Positions 46,401-57,549 of a stretch of 64,000 nt of DNA are shown here, one piece after another. Numbering within the stretch: the first letter of the stretch is position 1; each line of letters opens with the position of its first letter. The notes under the pieces are model-generated. The model had not been told where the DNA came from, ran no database searches, and saw only the letters and a list, made by a program, of their open reading frames with translations. The stretch is taken from NCBI GenBank assembly GCA_016081115.2, contig CM071932.1, positions 55,440,659 through 55,504,658 on the forward strand. The letters run 5' to 3'. Both the position numbers and the translations under genes were made by a program. The DNA is from Rehmannia glutinosa. Lineage: Eukaryota > Streptophyta > Magnoliopsida > Lamiales > Orobanchaceae.

Positions 46401-47732
46401 CCGGTGATTATGACTTCGATGATGTATGGCCATCACCGCAATGTAAAAAAAGTTTGAAGTTCGAGAAGTGTTCAAGGCACTCTTTTTGCCGAGGTTGAAC
46501 GAATGGAGAGGCATTAGGCCTCTTTGGACATGCGACTCGACAACAGAGATGCCACCCTTACCGGTGATTTAAGGGGCATAACTTGATTCGGATAAGGGAA
46601 TGGTGGCAACAAAGAAGAAACAATGCGTGTGGAACAGTGAGATAATTGAACATTGTTCAACAAGTCAGCTGGTGTGGAGAGTGAAAATGCCGATGCAAAA
46701 ACAAAGCCGAGAGAACACATTGAGCATATGCATGAAGCTCACACCGCCGAGATCAAAGCTGCTGCGTGAGCAAAATAAATATGATCTACGACGTTTGGAA
46801 GAACACATGACAAGAAAATTCAGCCTCCTCATGGTGAGATGAAGCCGATTTTAGCGAGAATCCAACGCTACTCGACCGAATTACGTCGTGTTGCATACAA
46901 CGCAGACTTGAAGCGAGTAACTCAACCATCGAAGACTCGACTTCATGCTTGCCAAAGATGTTCCCGGGTTCCTCTATCCTTTGATGATGCCAAAAAGGGG
47001 GAAGAGGAATACCTTAAAGCAAAGAAAATCAAGTTTTGAAAAGAAAGGAGCAAATTTGAGAAGGAAAATCACCGAGGAAGTCTTGAAACGAGAAGAAAGG
47101 AAAGCTTGTTGAGGGGGAAGGATCGCCAGATGTAACATTGATGATTGCACAAACCCCAACAAGGTCCTGTCACGGTGACATTATAAGCAACAAACTCCCC
47201 GTGACTCGCCACTCCAACACACTGCTTTGTATCTATGGTCGAAAAGAGGAAAACAATTGAAGCAGGGATGAAGGAAGCGGAAGGAAGAATGGATTCAGGG
47301 TGATGAACATCTTGAAAGAACATGGAGGCATTCGGTTGACGGACAGACACTTATGCCATCTCGGATGTCGGGACAGAGCCACGATCGGTCGATGAATTTA
47401 AAACGCTCGAAACTGAGGGATACTTTGCAAATATGTCTATGGCTCAAGCTTGGGACTTGTATCGGGAAAAGGGTCTCACGTTATGTGAAGAAGCCGACAG
47501 TGAGACTTCAGCGATCACTCTGTGGTCACTCCGCCGGTCACTCACCAATTTGGAAAGAAGAAGACCCCAAGACAAAGATACGCCGAGAGAGGTAGAGGAA
47601 GAAGCAAAGAGTGGAGGAAGAAGCTTGGACACCTAGGCCCTCGCCCAAGAATATTGAATACTAGATCCAGGAAAGAAAGGAGGGATCTCTCTGGGTGGGC
47701 TTGACCAAGTGGCAAATTTGAAAGTGGCTAAA
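43429..47732 (+). pseudogene. Sirevirus 2 env-like gene (broken, 3'-truncated)
   Basis: Starts MAPTYDFTKLGKQIH at 43429, like copy 1, and is frameshifted after about 20 codons. The longest open piece is 44136-44630 (164 aa), very Lys/Arg/Pro/Glu-rich with no recognised domain. An internal PPT-like tract (CCAAAAAGGGGGAAG) is at 46990-47003. The C-terminal part with NIEY and DPGKKGG text is near 47650-47680; the coiled coil found in copy 1 is lost where unrelated LTR sequence starts at about 47733. Confidence 0.65.
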
Positions 47733-48087
47733 ACTAGGGCATGACTGCCATGTATTCCCCTCGAGTTTTTATACTCATGCCACATGTATTATATCTTTAT
47801 TACAGGCTAAGGAATAGGGAAACTGGGTTGAAGACATTGAGGAACGAGTTTCTTTCCCTTCTTGTTAAGGTTTTTGCTAAAATATGGGTTTATAATAACA
47901 TGAGTACTTTTGTACAAATCTTTTGCTTGACTACTTTTTAAAATAATTCATGTACATATGTTTGAAAAGGAGTGACTGTAATATTAATATATATATATAT
48001 ATTGGGTTGTTTGATAAACGGAAAAAAAAATCTTAACCAGCTTAAAGCATTTTATTATTTGATCTATTTATTTATGTCAAGAAGATT

Positions 48088-48095
48088 TCGCTATT
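48088..48095 (+). repeat. Target-site duplication (left) of the TIR element
   Basis: TCGCTATT, repeated at 50945-50952. Confidence 0.8.
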
Positions 48096-48382
48096 GGAGT
48101 GAGTCTCTTGTAAGACCGTCTTACGGATCTTTATCCGTAAGACGGATGCTCACATTCTCTCTCCTCCCTCACACACTCTCTCTCTCTCTCCTCCCTCCTC
48201 TCACCGCCAACAATATTCTCTCTCCTCCCTTTTTTTTGTATTTTTCGTGTTTTTCTCTCTCTCCTTAATTTTCTCTTTCCTCATGTTTTATCTCACTTCT
48301 TATGTTTTTTCTTTTCTTCATTCTCCAATTTATTTCAAAAAACCTGATACTTTATTTAAAAAATAGATACTTTAACTCATAA

Positions 48383-48387
48383 AAGTG
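48383..48387 (+). repeat. Target-site duplication (left) of the Sirevirus solo LTR
   Basis: AAGTG, repeated at 49926-49930. Confidence 0.9.
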
Positions 48388-49925
48388 TGTTTGGAATTTT
48401 ATTGTTTAGATTTTGATGAATGCCATGTAAAACTTAGAATAGAAAGTTGGCTCCCCAATTCTTGTCTGTAAAATGTATTGTAACAATTAGAATCGGCCAA
48501 GTGAGTTAAGTCGCCTACGCCCTAACATGCAAGAAGACAATTTGAAGAATGGAAGGAAGACCCGCCGTGAAACAAATTGAATATGGCAAAGAGTAGACGG
48601 AACTCTGTGAAGAAGAATGTGAGATGCGGTGAGTGGAGCATCGTCAAGTCAACTCAAGAAAAGCCAAGTCTCAAGTTGAAGTGATGTAAGAGTCATCCAT
48701 GATTGGAAGTCGACTCTAAGTCACCAGGGGAAAGCAAGGAAATGCGGTCAAGTCGAGATAATCAGTAAAAAGAATCAGCGTACGTAAATCAAGAGATTTA
48801 CTTAAACAAGTAATATCTCCATATCACCTTTCTCGGAGTGCTCACCCCTAAGCGTGCAAAAGGAATGAACCAATGGGAAGCACCACACCGTGTCGAACTC
48901 GAAAAGGTGAAAGAACAATTCATACGAGGAAATGGCAATTCCAAGAATCGCAAGCCAACGATCGCAAAGTGACTTTCAAAAATAAGCCTATCTCTTCAAC
49001 GGGCAAATTTTTGAAAGTTCACTATAAAAGGCCGAGGAGTTTGTTTGAAGGATAAGAATGACACATACGTGAGATATACAAGCACATTAGAAAAACTCGA
49101 AACACTCTCAATCCTCAAGCCTACATTACGAAGTACATCAATCCAACACTCACCGTGAAGGAAAGAGAACTTCAATCGGTTGAAGAGGAAAATATCGAAA
49201 GCAAGGGGTCTACATTCCGGAAGGATTGTAGAAAGGTTCAAGGTTGAACCAAGTCTTAAGCTTTTGGAGGGCTTCGTGATCAAATCCAAAGAGCTTGAGC
49301 AAGTGAGTCAGTAGTAACAAGGCAACCGCCCGTGAAGAAAGTTCGAGTCGCACGAGAAGCCGGTGAGTGATCAAGGCGTCTCAGATCGAGTCCCTAAGGA
49401 TCAAGTCTTTTGTTGTGATCAAGACTTGTATCTCGGACTGCTACCACTTTGTAAACCGATCATTACCTAGTGGATTCCTCCAGGAGTTGGAGAAGAGAGG
49501 AGTAGAAGAATTACCCCATCTTCGAACCTCTATAAAAACTTCATTGTGTCATTTACCTTTCAAAGATTTAAATTCTCGCACTTTTAATCGCTTATATCTC
49601 ACGATAAATTTGCTATCCATTTGATAATTTATAAGTACTAAATCAAGCTCTAAAATCTTGCTTAATCAAACTTAAGGGTGTTAAGTCTTCCGCTAAAAAT
49701 AAAACCACAGTTGAGTTAAATCGAGCTAACAATTTGAAAGTTACTCCATCAAACTCGGTGAGTATGTTGAAAGATTAACTCTCTTGAGTGACTAATTCGA
49801 TTGTCCATCAAGGACACAACGTGTAGAATTAACTCAGAGATTTAAAAGGACTAAATCGAAAATTTGGTAAGGTTTATTCAACCCCCCCCTTCTAAACCTT
49901 ACACTTACACCCCTTGGGACCTACA
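48388..49925 (+). repeat. Sirevirus solo LTR
   Basis: 1538 bp, TGTTTGGAA..GGGACCTACA, flanked exactly by AAGTG. Removing it with one AAGTG restores the minisatellite phrase ACTCATAAAAGTGTTA. TATA box TATAAAAG at 49023-49030. No PBS or PPT adjoins it, so it is a solo LTR and not the 3' LTR of Sirevirus 2. Confidence 0.93.
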
Positions 49926-49930
49926 AAGTG

Positions 49931-50860
49931 TTATCTTAACTCGTTATATTTATTTTTCTTTCTTGAGTGTAATATATTCTTAATATGTGTTGTATTAAAA
50001 ACCATGATATTTTATCTCAATAAATGAATCCTTTTACTTATAAAAGTACTACTTTAACTACATCATATTTATATTTTATTTTCCTCTTTCTTTTGTTCCT
50101 AGTTTGTAACTGTATTAACAAATCTGATACTTTATCTCAGAAAACAGTTACTTTAACTCATAAAAGTGTCACTTTAAATCTGTTTAATTTATTTTTCTTT
50201 CTTGAGTATAATGTATTTCTAATATGTGACTGCGTTAAAAAACATGATACTTTATCTCAAAAAATGAGTATTTTTACTTATAAAAGTGTTACTTTAATTA
50301 TATCATATTTATTTTTTATTTTTTCTTTTTTTCTTCATTCCTAATTTATGACTATATTAAATACTTTATCTCAAAAAATAGATATTTTAACGTATAAAAG
50401 TGTTACTTTAACTTTGTTATATATATATATATATATATTTGTTTTTTAATTGTAATATATTCATAATTTGTGACTATATTAAAAAATATGTTACTTTATC
50501 TCAAAAAATAAATACTTTTACCTATAAAAGTATTACTTTAACTCTATCATATTTACTATTCATCTTTCTTTGTATTCAATTCATAATATGTGTCTATTAA
50601 AAAACCTGATATTCTATTTCAAAAAACAGATACTTTTACTCTTAAAACATGATACTTTGTCTCAAAAAATATATATTTTTACTCATAAAGGTGTTACTTT
50701 AACTCTGATATATTTTTCATTCACTGTAAGGTAATCATAATCTATGACTATATTAAAAATATGATACTTTATCTAAAAAAACGATACTTTTACTCATAAA
50801 ACTATTACTTTAACTGAGGAAGAAAAACAACAAAAAAAGGAGCAAGTGGCTTTGACCCGC
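49931..50860. repeat. About 120-bp minisatellite inside the TIR element
   Basis: Units beginning ..ATGATACTTTATCTCAAAA start near 49998, 50119, 50238, 50357, 50477, 50600 and 50755, with a partial one at 50645 and one before the solo LTR at about 48339. Spacing is mostly 117-123 bp. A TA run is at about 50418-50438. Confidence 0.8.
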
Positions 50861-51023
50861 GGACCTGGTCAACAGGATTCGCGGGTCAATAGGATCTATC
50901 TTACGGATTTAGACCCGTAAGACGGTCCCATATGAGTTTTTGTCTCGCTATTATATATTCTTGAAACAAAAAAGTAAGTTTTAGTGTCATTCCTGGGCCT
51001 AGGGGGTTCGAGGCGTCACAGAG

Positions 51024-51039
51024 TGGTATCAGAGCAGGT
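51024..51039 (+). other. Primer-binding site of the gypsy element (tRNA-iMet type)
   Basis: TGGTATCAGAGCAGGT, three bases after the LTR end at 51020. Confidence 0.9.
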
Positions 51040-52467
51040 CTACCTTTCTGTAGATTTGAAAAAAAGAAAAGAAAAGAGTTTGATTAGTCAATTTTCATTA
51101 TAAAAATTGTATTGTCAAGGGAGAACCATACTGGTGTCTGTAGTCCTGCACCTATTTCGAAGGTAATGCATAATTTAAAGGCTTTTCTAGCATGTACTAT
51201 GTTATGTTTTGATCGCATCAACTTGACAAGTTTTGATAGCGAATTATGATATAAAGTACTTCAGATTTGACGCGATTCGAATGTGATGTTTGAATTACGT
51301 AATTCCAAATGAACATTCATGGGAATAAAATTTAGTGGTACCTTAGATTTTCATAATCATGAACATATTTTGCACAATGATTTTAGAACTTTGTTTATAA
51401 GATATGGTCGAAACACTAGAAGTTTACTTATAGATAATGCATTTTTTTATGGATGTTTTAGGATGACTATGATACAAACTGCTAGGAAACATGTTGGAAA
51501 CACGAATGGAGTTTTTTGGACATATCACAGATATATGACACATATGCAGTTCCCTGGCCAAGACCTTCCAAGTTATATTACTATGATGACATGCCTACGG
51601 GCTGAGGTGGTGCATTCAAGTTACGTAGTGACAGACTATCGGGCATCAATGTGACTATTAGAAGCGGCGCGGACTCCACTCAAGGGTATAGTTCAAACGG
51701 TTTTTGATGATATGGTTGAAATAAATTCTCATGGAGGGCTAGAAATTAACTACGACCATTTCTGTGAGGGAGCTTTCTGCATATATGGTTACAACATAAT
51801 AAGCATGAACACCGGGGTCGTCAATCAGAGCATAAAGCTGAAAAGCTTAAACAAAAAGCTTTATGCTTGCAAGAAGAGGCTCAGGCTTGCCTTTAAGAGG
51901 TCCAATATCACACAGAAGATGCTAAACACTGTCAATTTGAGAAAGCTGATATGGAACTTTAGGATGTGGAGCCTGAACAGTGGTATGATGATGTCACTCC
52001 ATCATAGGAATCAAGGCCCGAACTACAGGGTCGTGTAGGAGGCCAACCACCCGCTAATCTTTATGTTGAGGAGGAAAGCCAGGGAAGTGCTACCTATCCA
52101 GGAGAGGGCACATCTTAGAGACCCTCACACCTAGGCAATATAAAATACAGAAAATTGTAATGTACATGATGTGTATATACTAGTTTTGTAGATCGAGTCT
52201 ATCCTATTTTGCTTTTGACCTAGGGATATATGGTAGGCCATCTAGCTCATGCTCTTATACCATGGTTGAGCATGTAGTCTCATTTTTTGTGCATGTATTG
52301 TATATAAAGATGGACAAATCCTTGTCTGCAATGTTAAAATATATAAAATGTGTAGTTATGATTTGATGAGTTGCTAAATTCTTGTCTATTTTTACTTCTT
52401 TAAATATCTTTTATTTCTATTATGATACTTATATGAATCATTGAAAATTTGTGTATTTAGGAGAATC
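51040..52467 (+). other. Gypsy leader with two unrecognised ORFs
   Basis: 1.4 kb between PBS and gag. Two open frames, 51319-51654 (111 aa) and 51712-52038 (108 aa), match no family I know. The second has a Lys/Arg/Leu-rich stretch (SLNKKLYACKKRLRLAFKR) that could form a basic helix. Text between them is AT-rich with stops. They may be pieces of one decayed leader ORF. Confidence 0.4.
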
Positions 52468-53510
52468 ATGCCACCAAGAAGATTTTTACAAGGAAGAAAT
52501 GAGTCATTCGGGAACCCCACAAATCAAGAACATGTTGCACATGTTGCTGGAGAGTCAGGAGCAAATTTTGCCAGAGACTTTTTGAACACTCTACATGATT
52601 TTCGGCAACAATAAACTCCCATTAACAATGTGCATGAGCGAGCCACGGTCAGAAATGCGAACAAATGAAGTGGTCGAGCAATTTCACCGTTTCGCACCAC
52701 CAAGGTTTAAAGGAAAGGAAGGACCCGTTGCCGCTGAAGAATGGTTGCTCGAACTAGAACGTATATTTGATCATATGGAATGTACGGAAGAACAAAAAGT
52801 TCGATGTGCTATCTTTCAATTAGCTAAGGATGCTGGACATTGGTGGGCATCACATGCCAGAACAATGACAGAGGAATAGAAACAAACTTTGACCTAGAAT
52901 AAGTTTAAGGAGATAATTATGGATCGATATTTTCCTCAGTATATTCGAGATCAAAAGGAAACTGAGTTATTAAATTTGAAGCAAGGAACTCTTCCAGTAA
53001 TGGAGTATGAACGTCATTTTAATTAGTTATCTTGATACGCCTGGCACTTAGCAGATACTGAAGAGAAGAAAGCTAAAAGATTTGAAAGAGGATTACATCC
53101 TGAAATAGGAGGGATAGTATCCGGACTAAAACTACCAACTTATAGAGAAGTTTTGGAACGTGCTCAAGTGGTTTCGACCAACTTGAATCTAGAAGCCCTA
53201 TTACCAAAACCGCAAGACATGATCGGAAAGAGAAAGTGGGACCTGCGTAGTAAAAGAAATAATGTTCAACAAGTTAAGAAGTTGAGATTCACTGGAGCAC
53301 CAACCTTTGAGAACAAATCAATATGCTCAAAGTGTGGAAAACAAAATGAAGGGGAATGTCTCAAAGGGAGTAATGTTTGTTTTAAATGCCAATGCCATAA
53401 ACCAGGACATCGAGCCATGGAATGTCCCACCAGTAATACTCCAAAACCAGACAAAAGGGAAAAGCTCGAGTCTTTACTATGACACAAGACCAAAAGCAAA
53501 ATGAAATAGA
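52468..53510 (+). pseudogene. Ty3/gypsy gag remnant
   Basis: ATG at 52468 (MPPRRFLQGRNESFGN). Gag core FHRFAPPRFKGKEGPVAAEE and WLLELERIFDHMECTEEQKV in frame 52595-52879, then FKEIIMDRYFPQYIRDQKET, and ERAQVVSTNLNLEALLPKP in 53153-53482. The zinc knuckle at about 53388-53441 reads CFKCQCHKPGHRAMEC, with two extra residues after the second Cys relative to the usual CX2CX4HX4C. At least three in-frame stops. Confidence 0.88.
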
Positions 53511-53514
53511 GACC

Positions 53515-54283
53515 ATGCCAGGTATGTTGCCAGTATTTAACGTTCCAGCTCTGACGCTATTTGATTCTGGAGAATCACATTCATTTATATCTGATAGTTT
53601 TACAAAGAAGCTTGACTAAAACTATGAGTTTGAAGATATCGAACTAGAAGTTAGCATTCCTTCTGGTAAACCTATCAAAACTAATTGCATGGTGAAAGGT
53701 GTGAAACTAGAACTAAGTGGCAATAAGATGGAGGCTGATTTACATGTGTTAGAAATGAAGGACTTTGATATCATTTTGGGAATGGATTGGTTAAGTAAGA
53801 ATCATGCTACGATTCATTGCCACAAAAGGGAGGTAGATTTTCAGGGACCTAGAGAGCTTAAATCTATGTTTTATGGTGCGAAGAGCAATGTTAAACCACA
53901 AATAGTAACAACAATGAAAGCAGTGAGGGTGTTAAGAAAGCGGGGAAGTCAAGGATTTATGGTTAATGTAATGAGTACAAAAACTTATGAGCTAACAATA
54001 ACTGACGTACCACTGGTCAGAGACTATTCAGATGTATTTCTGAATGATTTACCAGGAATCCCACCAGACAGGCATGTTGAGTTTACAATATATTTGATAC
54101 CTGGAGCAACGCCTATATCAAAAGCACCTTATCGAATGGCACCGAAGCGACTGCAAGAGTTAAAAGTTCAAATTAAAGAATTGTTGGATAAAGGTTGCAT
54201 CAGGCCTAGCGTTTCATCATGGGGAGCACCTGTGTTATTTGTGCAGAAGAAATATGGAACGCTAAGAATGTGTATAGATTACA
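53515..54283 (+). pseudogene. Ty3/gypsy protease and RT N-terminus, interrupted
   Basis: Protease motif LFDSGESHSFISDSF at about 53559-53602 (usual form DSGASHSF; active-site D-S-G kept) with one stop soon after. Frame 53689-54342 continues through DFDIILGMDWLSKNHATIHC to the RT entry: DYSDVFLNDLPGIPPDRHVE, ISKAPYRMAPKRLQELK, GCIRPSVSSWGAPVLFVQKK, LRMCIDY. It is cut at 54283 inside RT by the LTR of the next element; the final residues of that frame belong to the insertion. Confidence 0.9.
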
Positions 54284-55825
54284 TGTTCGCCTTATTTTTA
54301 GCTTCACCGCAAGTGTACGGTGTAGTTTATAGAATAGGGTAAGCAAGGTCGTGTCCACAGAGACTAATAAATTTATGCGCTAAGTATTGAACTAAGATAG
54401 TCTTATTTTTATTTAGACGATCGAAATTTGATAATTGTTGTAGAAGTAAAGACAAGATTAACCACAAAAACACAAGATACTAAGAATAGTGGAATTATCC
54501 AGGGAATGAAATGGATTACCGGGTTATGGTTTCAATTAATATTCCTCTTGTTGTCCGATTTAATCAAAGTCAAAGTCATTATCACTACACTTATAAGACG
54601 ATCACAATGGTATTTTATCCTCCCTCTCGAGATGTATATAAAGTGTAGATTGAAATATCTATGCTAGCATCTCTACTCAACATAAGATAACAACTCCCAA
54701 ATGCACAAAAGATCATATATCCTCACAAATATTCACAAACCTCTCGATTATGCAAATATTCATGTCAAGTACTCAAGATCTAATATCGAAACTCATCTCT
54801 CGAATTATGAATCAATATATCAAACATGTTAAATCATTGGCCAAATGATAAAACAAGAATAAGAACAAAGTACTCAAATAGGCTTCAAGACAATAGCTTC
54901 AATTAAGATTAAAACATTCAACAAGAGTTCAACTAATCTACTTCCAAAACCCGAAAATCACAAGAAGTTTAGCTACACATTACAAATAAACAACCCATAG
55001 ACAAATTGTTCATATTCATGACAAGCTAAAATAAAAGATTAAAGCACAAAGAATGAGAAAACTTAGGGAAATGGATAATCTCTCGATTGATCTTCAATCC
55101 TCAAGCTTCAATTCAACTCGATTCTTCCCTTGGTTCTTCCTTGATGAAGTTGATGTATTTCTTGTGTTCTTGGGTGTATTCCAAGCCTTTCCTTCTTGCC
55201 CTAGTTCAAGCCTCCCATGTATCTATTTATAGTACCCCCATTTTTAGATCTGAAAATCGGACTTTTATTGTTTTATCCGCCCACAGGCGCTGCAGCGCGC
55301 ACATAACACACCCGGGCACTGCAGCGCCGGGTCTTGGGCGCTGCAGCGCCATCCAAAATTTGGCCACTGCCCAGATTTTCGCCTCCACGCTGCAGCGCCT
55401 CATTTTGGCGCTGCAGCACCATCCAAACTTCCGAATTCGGTTTTAAGTCCTTCATTACAGTTGTAGCCCTATCTCTTATCTTTCTATAGCCACTTGAATC
55501 ACCTCAATATCAATTTTGTGGAGAGAGTTATGGCCAAAATACTAAAACCTGTCAGTGCTGGAAATTCTAGACGCGTTTGAACATTTCTTGATATCAATCC
55601 CCTTCTTGTTTGATCATCCTTGCTTCTTTTGACATGACACTCATTGTTATGACTCTAGACTCAATATAATTGGCCCACAATATGTCTTGGCCACTCAAAT
55701 GACTCGAAACAATAGAAATTAATGCTTAACCTATGAGATATAACAAAAATGACTCAAAATACTCAAAAACAACACAAAACTCAAGTCTAGGAAGCCCAAA
55801 TCAATGGTATAAAACCAAGTGAACA
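54284..55825 (-). repeat. Array LTR 1
   Basis: 1542 bp, TGTTCGCC..GTGAACA. Minus-strand TATA (TATAAATAG) at 55231-55223; GCGCTGCAGCGC palindromes at 55287-55298 and 55338-55349 with degenerate copies to about 55430. Confidence 0.9.
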
Positions 55826-57545
55826 AATACCCCCAAACTTAAACTATTGGCCGTCCCGGTCAACGCTTTTAGAAACAAGATAAAACATGACTAGGAGTAA
55901 TGAAAAGTAAAACGCACAACAACTCCATAAAATTCATATTGTTCATCATAGGTGTCAAACAACGAATCAACCAAGCCTCAAACATCTAACATAGAGCATA
56001 CATCAAAGAAACCATGGTAAATGCTAAGAATCACGTCTCTCAAAGATCAAGTGTATACTCTCATCTCGAATGAATATAGGACGTGTTTACGCTCAATCAA
56101 TTCAATGTCGCAAAATTACCATAGGCTTGCAATTCGTCTCATATCTCCGCCACTAGAATGTATGCAATTTGTGAATCAAAAAGAACTTTTTTCTTTGGTT
56201 GTAATGAAGGTTCTTTGGTTAGGGTAGGAAAATATGGATAGAGTGACTCAAACTCGAGCGTATAGACCGGTGAGCATATAAATCATCTACATTAAAGCTC
56301 AATATGCTACTCAAATCATCTCTCATTTTCATCAACTCCTCTTATCTCCATCTCCTTTCTTTCTTTTGAGAATCACCTCAAATTACAATCCTTAGCCCCC
56401 AAGTTCATTTAAATGAAACTCATTTACAAAGTCGATTTTTTTTTCCGACATTTATACGAGTTTTCAACACTTCATTTCTCCTCATTTTCTTCCCATCAAC
56501 CAACTCTAACACCATCTTCTAAAATTTTGATTTTACCCATCCACCCTTATTCAATCCCTTTACTCAATGTTATACGCTCAAGTTTTGGGTAAAAGATTTA
56601 TCAAGTTAAAGGCTTGAATTGTGGCTATCAAAAATTAGGCAATAGGCTCAAGTTGGCTAACTAGGGATTTCAATATTATCATTAGGTAAGCAAAAGGCTT
56701 GAAGGGCTAACAAAAATGGCCTTTGATCATTTTCACATTTCGCATACAACATGTGACCTTGACAGAGATACCAGAGCAAGTTCTAGAATTCTAACAACAT
56801 GAATGATACACTCAAATTAACAACAAGATCGCATATGATGAAAGCAAAAAGGCTCAAAAGCTCACTGAGGCTTGCAAATACGTAATTCAAAGCATCAAAC
56901 CCCGTTCTCAATATCCACATGCTCAATGTCATCTATTCATGGCTCAATCAACTCATACTCAACACCCAATCAAAACAATACAAATTTTTTTTTTTTCAAA
57001 AATATAAGCATCAAATCTCGCCGCACATGGTCAACTCACTCCTTAAAATCTATGAAAACAATAAACGTGCTAAAAAAAGAACGTGCTTCTAATGCAAATA
57101 CAACCTAAAAATGCTTTACATGCAACTATATGAAAACACACAAAAATACAATTTTTTTTCCACACATCTCATATCAAAATAGCTATCTCTCCCCCAAACT
57201 TAAATGAAATTATATCGCACGTAAGAGAAGATAGAATTTCAATAAAAACATTGTGGATTGGACCTGATTTATTATGGAGGTGGCGGCGATTCTTGGCCCT
57301 CCTTGGCGTCTCTCAAAGACGGGTTGCCCGTGTGGGGCCGTAGCAACATCTCCAATTCCTCAATCATGCACGGGGGTGCGTTTCACGCACGCCCTGCCCG
57401 TGTGTGCCTGCGAAGTAAAATCAGGTAATTTTCTCTTTTTTTTAGAAGAAAACAAACGAACAAAAATAAAATAAAATAAAAATCACACCACAAACCGTTG
57501 GGTTGCCTCCCAACAAGCGCTATATTTAACGTCTTTAGCTCGACG
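55826..57545 (-). other. Array unit 1, 3' noncoding region
   Basis: About 1.7 kb without a convincing gene. It holds the PPT (minus AAGTTTGGGGGTATT, 55840-55826), a second PPT-like tract near 57190-57204 (minus AAGTTTGGGGGAGAG), a short CACG/CGTG-rich palindromic block at 57325-57415, and the motif GGTTGCCTCCCAACAAGCGC (about 57501-57520), which in Athila lies at the end of integrase. The small frames (56021-56227, 56872-57108) recur in unit 2 but lack coding features. Confidence 0.7.
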
Positions 57546-57549
57546 CCTG

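Larger units (their letters stand above)
36553..47732 (+). mobile_element. Sirevirus 2, deleted at both ends
   Basis: The same gene order as Sirevirus 1 without a nested insertion: partial 5' LTR (36553-37238), PBS (37241-37252), gag, PR, IN, RT, RNase H (to 42873), leader, env-like region to 47732, where it ends abruptly in the env-like tail. No PPT or 3' LTR follows; the LTR at 48388 is a separate solo insertion with its own target duplication. Many frames are broken, though some (for example 42592-42873) are better kept than in copy 1. Confidence 0.88.
48096..50944. mobile_element. Non-autonomous TIR DNA transposon with internal minisatellite
   Basis: The ends carry inverted copies of a block with GACCGTCTTACGG..TCCGTAAGA (48106-48145 and about 50890-50935), each itself palindromic. 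An 8-bp duplication TCGCTATT flanks it. Without the inserted solo LTR it is about 1.3 kb and has no coding capacity. The interior is mostly repeats of about 120 bp of the type GATACTTTATCTCAAAAAA..ACTCATAAAAGTGTTACTTTAAC. An 8-bp duplication suggests a hAT-like integrator, but the ends do not match hAT consensus, so the superfamily is open. Confidence 0.7.
47733..54283 (+). mobile_element. Ty3/gypsy element (Tekay/Del-like), 5'-truncated, interrupted
   Basis: Part of the 5' LTR (47733-48087 plus 50953-51020) ends GGCGTCACA, followed by a tRNA-iMet PBS (51024-51039), a long leader, gag (52468 on), protease and the start of RT, which stops at 54283 where the LTR array begins. The LTR is split by a TIR DNA transposon. 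The expected LTR start is not seen at 47733, so the left end is deleted at the junction with Sirevirus 2. The lineage is judged from the Gag and protease text. Confidence 0.82.

Noticed and set aside
48388..49925. 3' LTR of Sirevirus 2
   Set aside because: It has its own AAGTG target duplication inside a different transposon and lacks an adjacent PPT or env-like tail, so it is a separate solo LTR.
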